Positions 46,618 through 59,917 of a DNA stretch of 64,000 nt are shown here, piece by piece. The stretch lies in NCBI RefSeq assembly GCF_012273895.1, contig NC_052127.1, positions 5,700,247 through 5,764,246 of the forward strand, given 5' to 3'. The notes under the pieces were generated by a model. The model searched no databases. It saw only the letters and a program-made list of their open reading frames with translations, and was not told where the DNA came from. A program made the translations under genes and the position numbers. This DNA comes from Zerene cesonia (taxonomy: Eukaryota > Arthropoda > Insecta > Lepidoptera > Pieridae). Numbering within the stretch: the first letter of the stretch is position 1; each line of letters begins with the position of its first letter.

Positions 46618-46655
46618 CTCCTTGCCTCTAAAGTTTCTTGCTAACCATCTTAATT
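46618..46655 (-). other. OSBPL6: 5' untranslated part of the first ORP coding exon
   Basis: The exon begins after GTTTCAG at 46656. An upstream ATG in it meets a stop after a few codons (MVSKKL), so the second ATG, MSNQTG, is the start. The true first exon lies further upstream. Confidence 0.6.
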
Positions 46656-46682
46656 CTGAAACAATACACGGTCATTATAAAT

Positions 46683-46963
46683 CGTATGTGGTAGTCGAGC
46701 ACGCTTCGGCACGAATTGGGCCAGCTCGCACCGGGGAAGTACCACACCCCCACAGAAGACCGGCGTGAAATAGCATTCTGCTGTGTTTCGTTCGGTGAGT
46801 GGGGGAGCCGGAGGCCCATATCCTTTTCCTTCCCCTTTCCAGTCTTCCTTAATCCCTTCCCAATTTAAAGTCGGCAATCCATTTGTAGAGGCGTAAGGTC
46901 TGTAATCGACTTTACGCCTCTACAAATGTTCATGGGCGGTGGTAGCGCTTACCATCTGCGTCC
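46683..46963 (+). repeat. interspersed repeat family C, copy 2
   Basis: Matches 13776-14082 along its length (see the phrases given there). It lies 28 bases upstream, in gene direction, of the acceptor of the first ORP coding exon. Confidence 0.75.
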
Positions 46964-47047
46964 CAACAGCTCCATTGCCGACTGTGACATAAAAAAAAAT
47001 GCGTCTAATATCAATATTGTAAATCTATCAACTAAATTATATATCTA

Positions 47048-47252
47048 ACTAGACGCTCGTCCCGGCCCAGCCCGGATATCAAGATTCCTATTTTATCCCA
47101 GGGGAGCATTTAATCGGGATTAAAAGTATCCTATCACCCAACTCAGCTTATACCAAATTTCCTCAAAATCCGTTCAGTAGCCTCAGCGTGATTTACGTTT
47201 AAACATCCAAAAAAAAACAAACTTTCACATTAATAATATTCGTGTGATACTT
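47048..47252 (+). repeat. interspersed repeat family E, copy 2
   Basis: Matches 34355-34556: GCTCGTCCCGGCCCAGCCCG, GGGAGCATTTAAT, AAAGTATCCTATCACCCAA, TCAAAATCCGTTCAGTA. It is directly followed by the start of another repeat (GCTGACCTGGCAAACGTTGT). Confidence 0.65.
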
Positions 47253-47903
47253 GCTGACCTGGCAAACGTTGTTGTGCCTTATATTTTTCATTTAGGGGTA
47301 TGAAAAATTTGTTGCTTAGCCCTTTGTTAAAAAAAAAAACTTCTTTAAACTAATCTGGTCACGTAATAGTCGTAATGATTGTAATTTAAAAATTCTAAAA
47401 CAAATGTATATTTGTTATATTATGTAATTCAGTAGAAAAATCTGCGCAAGCCAGTGAATATTGTATGGAATTTCACAAAGGCAACACAGATGATTCTTAT
47501 TGTGATCGTAATAAGGTTTAAATTGGTGTACATTTAAACATACTGGACCAACGTCACGGGCGTAGGTATATCAAAAGTGTTTTAAGAAATATCCTCGAGC
47601 CATTTCCTTTGTGTTCGCTATTAATCGAAGGCCGTACTTAAACTTATCTAATTCTTTCTACGAAGCATGGTTTACGTAAATGGATAACGTTTCTTATAGA
47701 AACCACTTCTGTAATCTAATCATCGTTACATTGAAAAAAATAATATTTTTTTTTTACTGACGATATTGTTTTTTATAATTTTACACTGCATAGCAAAACA
47801 AAGTCGCTTTCCGTCGTCTGTGTGTCTGTATGGATTAATCTTTAAAACGCAACCGATTTTGATGGGTCTTTATTCAATAGAAAAAATGTTTTAAAAGGAA
47901 GGT

Positions 47904-47913
47904 NNNNNNNNNN
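47904..47913. other. 10-base N run
   Basis: Ten N inside non-coding repeat-like sequence; likely a small scaffolding join. Confidence 0.95.
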
Positions 47914-50900
47914 GTACGAAGCCGCGAGCAAAAGCTTGTAAATAAAAAACGCAAAATTTTCACCGCCCTCATCTTAAACATTATTAACGTAACTCGTTCA
48001 CTGGTCCCGCAGGACAGGACATTGCCTAGTGCGAGATCCAACGAATTTATGTTTGTATTTTAACTTAAAAAACTTTAAGAACCTGATTCCTATGTGTATC
48101 TTATACTAAGAAAAAATTTTGAAAGAAATAACTACTTGAATATTCACATACAAGGCACTACTAGGGTTAGATATTAATACAAATAAATATAGCTTAAAAA
48201 AACTAAACTATATGCTTTAATGATAGAATCAACTTAATTTGCACTTGCACCTATACGGAGTATATGTGAGGATATTATTTCATCCTGGTAATCCTCATCT
48301 GGAGAGTTAGATAAACTCGTGATATTATTGTATTGTCATCGATCCTTGATGGAGTAGGTACAAAGTTTGAATTTAATATGTCCGTTTAAAGTGGGTCAAA
48401 TACGAATCTAAAGGTGTCGGTTACATACGAACCTACAAACATAAAGGTTAACCTTATAAAAGCGTCTTTATAATCATCGTCATCAAATTTAGGAATATTT
48501 TTATGGTTCCCAAAAAAGGTCACCGACGTCTCAATGGGGGAGATACTAAACCAAATTCTAAAACCGGACCAAAAAACAACTATTTCCTATCAGACGTCAA
48601 TCGATTGAAAAGCCACTAGACAAAGTTATTGGGTAACAACACCCGAATCAAAGCAATTAACCGGAGAACCTCTTTAAGGGACGTCGGTTGAAAATATAAA
48701 CTATGTTCTGTACAGAGCATATAAACCATTTACAACATTTGGAGTCATACAAATGAATTTAAAAGAGCACAGAATGCGGTAGATACGCGAGTCGTACCTA
48801 CCACGAATAAGCTGCATACACGCAATAAATATTTGTTTGCCTATCACACGGAAACAATCCGGCGGTCGATCTAATCATCATCTAAACACTAACATTACTG
48901 CGCGTGTGTGCAACTGTGTCGGTGTTTGTTTGCTTAGGTGTAATTATTACTCATTTATATCTAACTACTTTTGTAACATCCGAACTGGCTGTTACGATAG
49001 ATACGTAAATAAATAAGGCCTTGAGACGCTAAAAGTCATAGTTGGGCAATGTTTCCGTTTTGGAGCGTTTTAAATGAATTAATCTTAGTTAAACTATTCC
49101 GATGACATTCCAACGTATCTTTGTTCGGACGAATCTCAAAAATTGCTGGACCGATTTTGATGGGACTTTCACTGGCAGATGGCTGATGTAATAAGAAGAA
49201 ACTTAGGTTACTTTTACACCGACATTCCCACGTGGACATTGGGATGAAACACACTTACGAGCTATCACCCTCGTAAATGAGACATGAATAAGGATTAATA
49301 TATCATTAATTGCTTAATTGTATAGCGAAACTTGATATTTTAAAGTTTTATGATGTGAACCACTGTTGTGGTTGCAGGTAACCTGTTGACCCAAGCATAT
49401 ACTGTTTTAATTAAATACAATAACAAAATATTTATGTGTAAACAACAATTGCACATAAGTCATAAGAACTTGAGGTCAATTATTTACAATTACACGCACA
49501 ATCCGTAACCGTTTGTAATAACATTATTGCTGATGCCGATATAAGCTAGCAAGAGTTATATTTCAGTCGTTTTCCGCACGTGGAGTAAAAAAATATAGCC
49601 TCAGGATTATCGCAGGTTCCCATGGAATTTCCAGGATTAAAAACTATCCCGTGTCCTTCTCGAGTCGTACACTATCACTGCACCATGGTTTAGGCGTAAA
49701 GAGACGGACAGAGTAACTTTCGCATTGATAAATCACTAGCAATTCGCCCCGGCGTCCCGCGTGTCATATGTCGTACATAATATATATGTCTGCCTATGTC
49801 ACTCAGTGAAGCTGCAGCTTTCTAATGGTGAAAGAATTTTTAAAATCGGTCCCGTAGTTTTTCAGTTTAACCATTACAAATAAACAAACAAACAAACAAC
49901 AAAAATACAAAATTTCCCTCATTATAATATTAATAGTGTACATTTGGAATTCAATCAAGGACCTAAGAGCAAAGACTTAATTAATGAATTTTAACAGCGA
50001 TCATCCAGCCGGCGGCAATTTGAGAGGCGAGTTTAGTTTGTCAATTGATTGAATTGCACAATCACGACTGAATGCATTTACGTGAGCGCAATATACATAC
50101 AAAATCAATAGGACGTTTTTTCTTCTCTTATGTTTTGTAATCGTCAATAAATTTCAACCGCGGTCCGCGTTGAGGGCAGAAGAGATTTTCTCGTTTCCCG
50201 TTAATCTATGTAAATACTAGTTGCACACTCCGGCTCCGCTCGGGTAGTCATTTATCGTGATTGAATTAATACAAAGTATCCTATCTTTTATGTTATACAT
50301 ATATGTAAATATGAATTCATTGCTTTAAATTTATTACTTTATAACCAACACAAACACATGGACATTTTATATCGCGGTTGTAATTGGCGCCCTATGCCAT
50401 CGGCGGCTAGTGTCACCGCATTTCTACTCAACCCGACAACCCGAGAGCCGGCTGCCTTGTTTCATGAATTAATATTTAAATAATTTAATTTATAACACAA
50501 AATTTTAAGGTTTTTCGTTAAAAATATTAATAATTTGTGAACTTTCATCTTTATATAACCTATGGCTTTGAACCACAAAATTGGCAAAGGTAGGCAAATG
50601 TTGGTTCGATTCAATAAAGAATGCAAATGCTAAAATATCTTCAAAATTGCACTACATTGATTATCATATAATTAATTTATTATCTTCAAAAATGACTTTC
50701 AGATTATCAGTGACTATGCATTATTCCAATATTAACTGATACAAAAATACACCGAAATGAGCTTCATTTGATAATATCAACACCACTTTATTATTTAGCG
50801 TTTTAGTACACTATCATTGGCAATTTTGTGAGTTTAAACTTTTAATATGTATAATACAAAGATGCCTGACTGACTATCTATCAGCGTACAGTGCAAACTA

Positions 50901-53689
50901 CTGGACCGATGGGGCTTAAATTCTGTGCTAAAACAATGTAGATATCCACTAATAATAATCAAATGAAAAAATCGCTTAAGCTTTGAGGAAAAACATAAGT
51001 CTTTTAACTTTTGTCACCAATACAGAGCATTAAACCGATGAAACAGGGGATCGTAAATGACTTTATAACTGAATAGACTTATTTAACCAAATTATAACTA
51101 CAAAAATGAAATAATTCGGCGTCCAATTGAGCAGGATACGCGCACGGATAACTTCACGGGCTTAATATCATATCCGGATATCGGGATGAGCCACTACAAT
51201 ATCCGCATTCCTGTTATTTAGGTCATCCGGAGCTGGCTGCTGTAATACCGGCTGAAAGACCAACATCTGAGATTACGAACAACTCACTTGTTCCATTTTT
51301 ACGTTGGAACTAGAAAATTCCCGAAAGAACATTGAAGAAAGAGAATTTTCGAGGTCTCTTAAAATATTACGTAAATTACAGTTGCTAATTTATCCGCGCG
51401 ATGTTAGTTTTTCATTAATGTTAAGGCACAGTTTTTCTGATTAAGTCGACTTTGACCCAAAGCAACTTAATATTTTTTTTAATCATTATTTACTATGGAA
51501 TAATTGTAAAACAAGCGCAGTAGTTACAGATATTATGCAACACATACCTACAAAAGATACATGCACATATCCTTTTCTTGTTTTTTCCCAGTCGAGACTA
51601 CATGTCAATTTCATAGCTATACTAACAGATACATATCATGTAGATACCATCGTAACAAATGTACCTTTTGTGGTGAAGTTTTGATTGACAGACTATTCAC
51701 GCTCAATATTCGACATACGCAAAGCAGAGCATTGAAAATACTTCGTATATTCCAGAAAGACTTATTGTAGACAAAATTACTAAACAAAAAATATTTAAAT
51801 TTATCACAGTGAAAAAATTTGAATAAATCGATATTAGCTAGTGAATGTTTACTTAAAGAAATGCATTTATTAATTACAGATACTTAAATGTTTTTGACAT
51901 AAAATTTGTTAGAGACAACAAAGCTTCCATGGCGATTTTGGTTTTTAAATGTTTTTATTTTAAAACGAATTGCGTAAGTCAAAGTTCCGTGTAAATAAGT
52001 AATAGTTTCATACACGACCCTACGACTTAGTACAAAATAATGTAAATACGGGCGTCCAAACAAAAGCCACCTACGGTCCTATTGTCTTTTAGGGTAATGT
52101 GCCCCAAATTCCGTCCCAAATTATCCGGGATGAAAGGCTACTCGTAATATCCAATAAACATCTAACAAATATTTTAACTTCTATCATTGAAAACTGATTC
52201 GATTTTCTTTCGTGCGGTGGATATTTTACAGTTTGAGAAATATCAATATTCAATATACAGGTACTAAAAATATAACGTTAAAGAGTTTGAGTTTTGATGC
52301 GCTAATCTCATAAACTACTGGTCCGTATTGAAAAATGAATTCAGTGGTAGATAGTCTATTTAGTCCCTTATCCCTATCTAGTTAGTTAGGAGGAAGGCGT
52401 AAGGGCTTAGGCTATTAAACATCATGAACGAGGTGAGTGAAGCCGCGGGGCACAACCAGTTGGTGATAAATGTACTCAATAGTGGAATCTACGTATTGCG
52501 CACAAAACTCATATCGACTAGACCGCAAGCAATAAAAGTGTCGTAGAAAAAATATATATAATTAGTCAATAATAGACGGAAACAGCTGACTCGCATTGAG
52601 CCAAAAGTGTGTCGACGCTGACTGAAGTTATTTCGATAATTGATTGCAGTTTTATTTAAATTTACACATAAAAATAGTTGCGTGTATCTTGCGATCTTTG
52701 TTGTATGATCTGTGCTGTTTTAAACAGAAAAAAGTAACGATACCTTTTACGGAGGGATGTTTAAAAAGTTGTGGATTTTAATAGCGTAAATATGAACTAT
52801 ATCTACACTACAATATAGGTACATACTACATACATACATATTGCAATGCGATATTGTTTATGTTTTTGAATTTGCAATAATTTAGCAGTACTTAAATTAG
52901 TATATTTATTATTTCCGTTCCTAATACATTATTTTTATTTTCATAGTTGCATACGATTGTAACAAGCTAGTTATTATCGTGATGCTCTTGAATTTTAAAT
53001 TTCGTTATGCTTATGAGACTATACAGTCGATATTTAAAAATTGAATAAAGACGTAAAATCCATTGCGATTTGACCACCATCCCGTATAATATTAGTCACA
53101 CAATTCCAGAAGCATATAATTTATGTTATATAATATTCATACCAAGCTTTAGCGCCGACAAAGGATTTTTAATCTTCATCGTCGTATCGCAACTTCCCTC
53201 CGGGCGATACTAGAATATCTCTTTAAAAACGTGCTCCATTACAGCACAATACACTTCTGATTTGACGTTTCACATCACACACTGACACCTTCATATGAAC
53301 ACAATTTCTCCTGCAATTGTCCTCTCTTATATACGACAAACCTATATATAATATGAATTTATAATAATTACTATTTATCAATTCATAAAGTGTCTTTAAA
53401 TCAAATTTATAAAAAATCCACAAACAACCCAGTTAAAAAAATCTTATCGTGTTTATCTTCAAGTTAAAGAGCTGCAAAAACTCGACGACCGAGGATATAA
53501 ATCAATTTTCCCTCGCCATTTTTCTCGTAGAACACAAACACAGTGATCCTTTTTTCCTCACACATACAAATGCTTATTGTATACACAAATTAACACTTTG
53601 TTTAAGTTCATAATATCAAATATAACGAAAGTAATACAACTACAAAAGGTGGACACCACTTCATTCTGAAGGAGGTATATGACATGGGT
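47914..53689. other. long non-coding stretch upstream of the first visible ORP exon
   Basis: No gene is supported. It holds repeat pieces: 48330-48460 (ACAAAGTTTGAA, TTTAAAGTGGGTCAAA, also at 63643 and inverted at 19200), 48485-48700, 49730-49935 (family H) and 52255-52465 (CTAATCTCATAAACTACTGG type). It may be a large 5' intron of the ORP gene. Confidence 0.45.
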
Positions 53690-53830
53690 AGTATTTTCTT
53701 GTGTTTGATTTTACGCGAGTATTATACATTTAGAAATTAAAGACTTTTTAACGGATTTAAAACGCGGTTAATAATATAATGAATATGTCGCGTTTAAAAT
53801 CTGTTAAAAAGTCTTTAATTTCTAGAGGTA
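53690..53830. mobile_element. hairpin element, family D
   Basis: Two 35-base arms, 53732-53766 and 53789-53823, are inverted copies of each other at 33 of 35 positions (AGAAATTAAAGACTTTTTAA is the start of one arm). The leader TTTCTTGTGTTTGATTTTAC GCGAG is shared with fragments at 21532 and 37170; the right arm with 25186. No coding capacity. Confidence 0.7.
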
Positions 53831-54041
53831 TGACATATTAATTTCACTTTACTGCACACTTCATGTCACTCTAAAACAGAAATAAACAGCAAACAACGCT
53901 TCCCTTACATTAATCATAACATACTGATTGCACCGATACAAACGCGTGGTAATCAATAATCATATCGAGATTTGATAAATTTGCACGTGATTGCTATCAT
54001 ACGCGTGCTGGGAAGGAAAATTGAGAATATAACTTACTAGC

Positions 54042-54225
54042 TGCGCCCCGCGGTTTCACCCGCGTAAGTCGGGATAAAAGCAGCCTTTATGTTATTCCAG
54101 TTGTCCAGCCATCTACGTACTAAATTTCGTGGCAATCGGTAAAGTAGTTTTTGCGTGAAAGAGCAACAAACACACACACACACACATCCTTTCGAACTTT
54201 CGCATTTATAATATTAGAAGGATTA
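54042..54225 (-). repeat. half copy of the 46294 inverted-end element
   Basis: TTACTAGCTGCGCCCCGCGG opens a stretch whose remainder is the reverse complement of the right part of the 46294-46530 element, ending in an ACACACACAC run and TATAATATTAGAAGGAT. Confidence 0.6.
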
Positions 54226-54325
54226 GTAGGACTAGTAGGATGGCAGCATGGCCGAAACAGGCTACATAGGGCCATAGTATCATTGCTAAAATACTCTTTC
54301 TTGTTAAAGCGTCTTTTTTATGTCA

Positions 54326-54480
54326 CAGCGGGCAACTGACCTGGTGGTTCGCATAAGCGATCACCACTGCCCATGAACATTCGCAGAAGCTCATACCTCT
54401 GTGAATACACTGCCAGCTTTTAAGGTGTAAGGGATAAGGAAAGGATTGATGACTAGAAAGAAGGAATGGACTGTGAAGGA
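54326..54480 (-). repeat. repeat family C fragment, inverted
   Basis: GATCACCACTGCCCATGAAC ATTCGCAGAAGC, then GGAAAGGATTGATGAC, is related to the reverse complement of the right half of the 13776 copy. Confidence 0.5.
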
Positions 54481-57400
54481 TAAGGAAAACGAAAAGTCTG
54501 TTCTGCTTGGCTTAGTATGTAAAGACTCGACGCTGGATGTAAAGACTCTTTTACGCTAAAAGTTTTACCTACTCAATATCGTTTTAAGGCCCCTATTCAC
54601 TTAATGACCTGCAAAATCTTGGCAACGATTTAAATACATCGAGATACTCGTATTTTAGTCTTGTCTAGTGGTTCGATTCCATAAACCGTGCAATAAAATA
54701 CATGCAGAAAATATGATAACACCCGCGAGATGATGATGATGAGGATGACGAGATGCTGCCTCTAATTTTCTGCTTCTCTTACTTCCTGCTCTTAGAAATT
54801 TTGTCTGACAAGGCAAGCAAATAAGCATGGTATGTTATGGATTAATCATCAATCTTTATTGAGACATATTGTGAAGCCGAAAGGTTTGTTTCAATACGCT
54901 GATTTCAGGAACTGGAGCGAATTGAAATCTTATTTTTATATTGGATGAAAAATGTGACATAATGGGAATAGGTTTTCTTTTTGAAAGCAGACCTAATCTG
55001 AAGATCTTGCCAGGATTCTCTCTAATTATAAGACAAACGGTTTACACGAACAAGCAGATTGGTAAGTAATTACATTGCAAGCATTGTGAGCATTTTTCAA
55101 GTTGAAGATCTCAACACTAGGGCGCTAAGGCGCGAACCTAACTTTTGGTGTCCGAGGCCAAGATTGCTTTATGACATTGCGTTGAAGAAAAAGACGAACT
55201 AGACAATTCATTTGTTAGACACATATACACAGGAGACTCAAATGACACCGATCAAAGTTGTAGAGTGGAAAATATTACTTTATTAAGTGGACATTTATTT
55301 TTAGTCGTCACGCAAGCGCATTTAACATCATGCAGCAGTTATAGATAATATTATAGCTATGTTTCGTAACAGTCATTTATTGGTCACTTCGAACTATATG
55401 TTAAATATAAGGTAACCTTAGTTTAGAACAGAATGTACATATTTTTATTTTTATTCATTCAGCCATTAAGGCGTAAGTGAGCATTGACAAAAATAAATTT
55501 TTAATTATAATTATAATCACTTATTAATTTACATACATAATTATCTAAGCCGACGATGATTTATGATCGAAAATGTCACCGGTTATCTCCGACCCATAAT
55601 TATCTAAAATTGTACCCCTATAACGAAATTACCTACGTTGTAATTTGTTCCGTGAAGTGTTAGGGTGATGTACCCTGTACCTAACCTTTGAATATTAAAA
55701 TTAAATTAGGATATTGACAATATCAACCGTTTTTCAAGAAAATTTTCTGCATGTATCTATGAGTAAATAAAGTTTTAAGACTACATATCTTTAATGAATA
55801 GAATGATCGTTGTTCGATAGATTTATTTATGATTCGAGAACGTATAACACTAAATTAAAACGGGTATATTGCTCATACACTCGGTTTAATATACCAGTCA
55901 GATTTTAATAATAACATCGCAGGCCGTTAGAAATTCATAGAAACCCACCCAAAAACACGTGTACACATCACCTACGTCACGTCCCTTGATAGCGACACAC
56001 ACACAAATTTCACACACACACATTGAAATTGGGTCATTAACACAATTACGTTATAACAATTTCAGATACTTTCCCAATATTTATCTCGTAAAATAATCAA
56101 CAGAATCGCTTTGAAGTCCGTAATAGACTGTTTATTTATTTTGACTATCGTCGCGCGATTCACCAGGTATGACCTAACGACCATGATGTCATAAGCATCG
56201 GCTAGAGGCCGTAAATTGTATACGTTGGGAATATATTTCGTTAACACACACTTCCTGCATGGGAAGGTTGTTTGCTTTGTAATGGTTGAAATAGTTTTGG
56301 GATACACCTTACTAGCTTGTAAGTTGAAGGTTAACTGAATGAAAATAGGGCACTGCGAAGACTCTAATCTTTAAACTGTCGTGAGTAAAAACTAATGTGT
56401 TGGTCGTTTGTGCTTCGGCATTCGAATTAATAAAAATCTAATAGCTTTTCCGATTAGAGGTTCAACGGACTAATGATCGAATTAGCTCTGATATAACGTA
56501 TCGTAAGAAAAATTTACTGAAATAGGTATACCAGTTAAAATGTTACTGACCCACTCTATTAAATGGAATTTTAATTCAATCATGAAAATTTTGCATTTTA
56601 TAAGTATTAGTGATTTTTAATCTTAACCGCCTTCGAATTGTCGAAACAGACCAAACGTTAATTGGACAACACGGCCGGCTTTCAAATAAAAAAAGGATCG
56701 GATAATTCTGCTAGCCCAGTAATAAGTTATTACTATGAAACTTGGAATCAGTTTAATAAGAGATAAGTAATTGAAAAAACCTCAACATGCAATCATCACA
56801 TACATACTGAAGAGGTCATATTATATTGTTCTATTTTCCTTATCATGTAGGTTACTTTGACCTTGTTTCTCGAGAACACATAATTGCAACTTTACCTATG
56901 AGACAATCCTAATCACCTATTTTTATACAGATTATCTATTTACAAACATATACATGATAGGATAAATTAAATTATCTATGAAATACATAAGGAAAATGGC
57001 TATTTATTCAACTGTATGCTGACAATAATCTTAGAAATGGTTTTCACAAATATTTTAACATTATTTTACTAATAAAATCTTTTTTTTTATCTGTTTTCTT
57101 TCAAATTTTTACAGTGGTGTAAACCTTTGCATTTACATTTGTTTACACAATACACATCTCTCAGCTCTTGTACAATACATTGATTGATTTTATCCACCGG
57201 TAAATCAATGTCGCCTTTTATTACAATTAAATTATTAAAAAATAGAAATATTTTCAAAACAAATCATAAGCATTGTTATAGTTCCAAACTCAAAAGACAC
57301 TATTGCTAAGACTTAACTGTCAAACATTTTTAACAATCATTTCTCTCTAGAAAAATGTTTAAAGTTACACATGTTGTAGCATAATCCAAATAAAAAGTTT

Positions 57401-59148
57401 GCATTAACAGCGCCGGATACTTTATCTCTATCTTTATTAGTCCATTGGACCAATTAAAATGCAAAGTAGGTTAATTCTTCAGATAACTTATAATCTGTCA
57501 ATAATTAATTACTTTGTAGTGGTAATACATGGCTGACACATTTATTTTTTCAACTAGCTGTTACCTGTTGCATTATTCACATGATCAAACATCAGCATTC
57601 CATGGAAATGCAATATTTCACTGTGGTAAAAAGCAGTCTATTTCAGACAAAAAAATGACACCATAAAATGTGAAAGATATAAAAATAGACCTACATTCAA
57701 ATTCATAACATTATGGACTAAATTCAAACTTATTTCCTTCTAAGTTCTAATATTATAAACATTTATTGTTCTCTCATACAAATCGGATGTTCAGATCGGA
57801 TAAAATAGTCTGGATTTGTATGATTATTAGTTGAGTACCATGCAAGTAAAGCTACCTGAAAATTATATTATTTTGATATTTGAGCATGATTTTCCTACTC
57901 AATTGTACATTTATTTTATCTATTAAAAATTCACAACACTCAAGAATTATCTTTAATTTTTGGCAGTTGAGCCCAGAGAAGTTAATATACTTTACTTAGA
58001 TTATGGTAGCTCTTATGATTTGCATTTGTATTCATAGTTATTATAAAGGAAATTTATATTATAAAAAATACATGCTTTGTAAAATAGATTTCAATTATTT
58101 AAAGATTGTTAAGGAAAATATTTTTATTCATATTCAATTTGAGTCAAATGATAGGAAGTTAATTAAAAAAGGTTATAACCTAAAACTATTGGCTTATAAA
58201 ATTATTTATGGTACCTATATTAGGAAGAGAAGGAACTTTATAATCTTTACAGTTTTGTTTCAATTAATATAGATATAACTTACAGATAATGACTCATTGC
58301 AATGACTGTATGTATAAAGATAAGATCAAAATTTACAAGTTTATCTACAGTCTTATATGTGATTATAATTGTATATTTTGTTTTATTAGTAATTAGTTGT
58401 GTTTGAAGATGTATAAATAAATATGGCTAGCTAGGTTTCGAAAGTTTATTAACATCATTCACAACAATAGAGAACATTACTCAATTTGATTCATATTTAT
58501 TATTGTTTTTGTTACTTTAAAACTCTGTGGGTAACCAATTGCCATGGTAATTTTTATGTTTGATAAGAAAAATTTTATTACATGGTCTCAATTTATTTTT
58601 AGTGGTACCTCTCATGGATATAGGTGATATTTGTGTAGAAACAAATTATTGATGTAAGTATATATATACATCAGTTTTTATTTTGTGATAGAATTTTCAC
58701 CATTCGATCAAGTTTTGATTTATGTTAATTATTCTAAGTGACTTGTATAAATAAATTGATTGTAATTTTTTGACATAGTCTTAAGTCATTCAAATTAAAT
58801 TGTGTACGTTCAAGAATCGTAGTATCATTCACTATTTAAGAACATATAATTGAAATGCAATATAAAGCGTAACACAAATATATTTATAAGTTTTGTAAAT
58901 AATCGAACATTGTAATTAAGCAATATGAGCCTTGAAGAAACCAGTTTTGCATCATTCAGTCGCAATTGTAACCATTCCTAATAATAAAATATTAAAACCA
59001 ATGCCGCGGCTGGAAATGTTGGGTGTTCGATGTAACAATTTATGTTTAGTTAGAAAATTTTAGAATATAGATATACAGACACGGTATATTTTTGGCTGCT
59101 GCACCGAAAAACTGTCATGTTTAACAACAAAAAATGTGTAATACTTAC
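54481..59148. other. AT-rich stretch with no supported gene
   Basis: Nearly 4.7 kb with only short AT-rich frames, none with a family motif or good codon pattern. No RNA gene is apparent. It could be intron of the ORP gene or intergenic. Confidence 0.45.
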
Positions 59149-59420
59149 GTAAGACGCTCTAAATAACAAATCAATCTTAAATATTATAGACGGAATTGAT
59201 TTGAGGTGATGCGACGATTTTTTCTAAACACAAAATTTAGTATTTATAAATCACACTGCCAATTTAAACAAATTAACACGGTACCACATATGTACAGACG
59301 CGTAGTTAGGATATCATTTTATTAGTACATTGATTTAATTTCGAAAGAAAACCGCGAGAATAAAGCACCATTTTGAAGGACTAGGAAAGATTGAAAGATT
59401 GTCAAGGTTTTCAGCATTTG
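59149..59420 (-). other. OSBPL6: possible noncoding first exon and promoter of the ORP gene
   Basis: On the minus strand GAGCGTCTTAC|GTAAGTATT is a strong donor at 59148, with no coding frame before it. A GC-richer patch with CCGCGAG and CCATTTTG lies at 59350-59375. The ORP gene needs a 5' exon upstream of 46655, and this is a candidate, which would make a first intron of about 12.5 kb. There is no direct proof. Confidence 0.2.
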
Positions 59421-59917
59421 TCATTATTTGCGTCAATGCGACATTTAACTTTTTTAAACATAGTTACATGTTGTGATACCAGCTTAAAAAAATGTAATGT
59501 ACTCTATGACGCATATTGTCTTTGAGTTTATAAAAGTTTCAATTATCATACAAAAGAATTCCTAAAGTTTTCTTAAAACGTTATTTGAATGCACACAGTA
59601 TAGAAACAATGAATTATTAGGTATCACATAAACCTAGTCTACTCTTTCGTCAGGCCGCTGGCGATAGGTCGTTTTGTACATGAATGGGTGAGTCTACATC
59701 CAACAGTTGACGTACTGAAAGGCTGTAATGATCCAGACATTGCAATGTGTATTACTCAGTAAAATTTTAACATTAGTTTGAAGACCAAAAAAATGAATAA
59801 TGTATAAATTTGTTATTGTTACACGCAGCACTGACTATTGTTCTAATTATTTTTAAAAAATCTAGGAAGAGGATATAATGAACTGGTATAAAAACATAGG
59901 AAAAATAAATGATCAAA

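Noticed and set aside
53223..53423. A 66-codon minus-strand frame
   Set aside because: No motif, AT-rich composition, no splice sites or neighbours that support it.
58003..58272. An 89-codon plus-strand frame rich in Lys, Ile and Tyr
   Set aside because: Composition is what AT-rich DNA gives by chance; no start context or conserved motif is visible.
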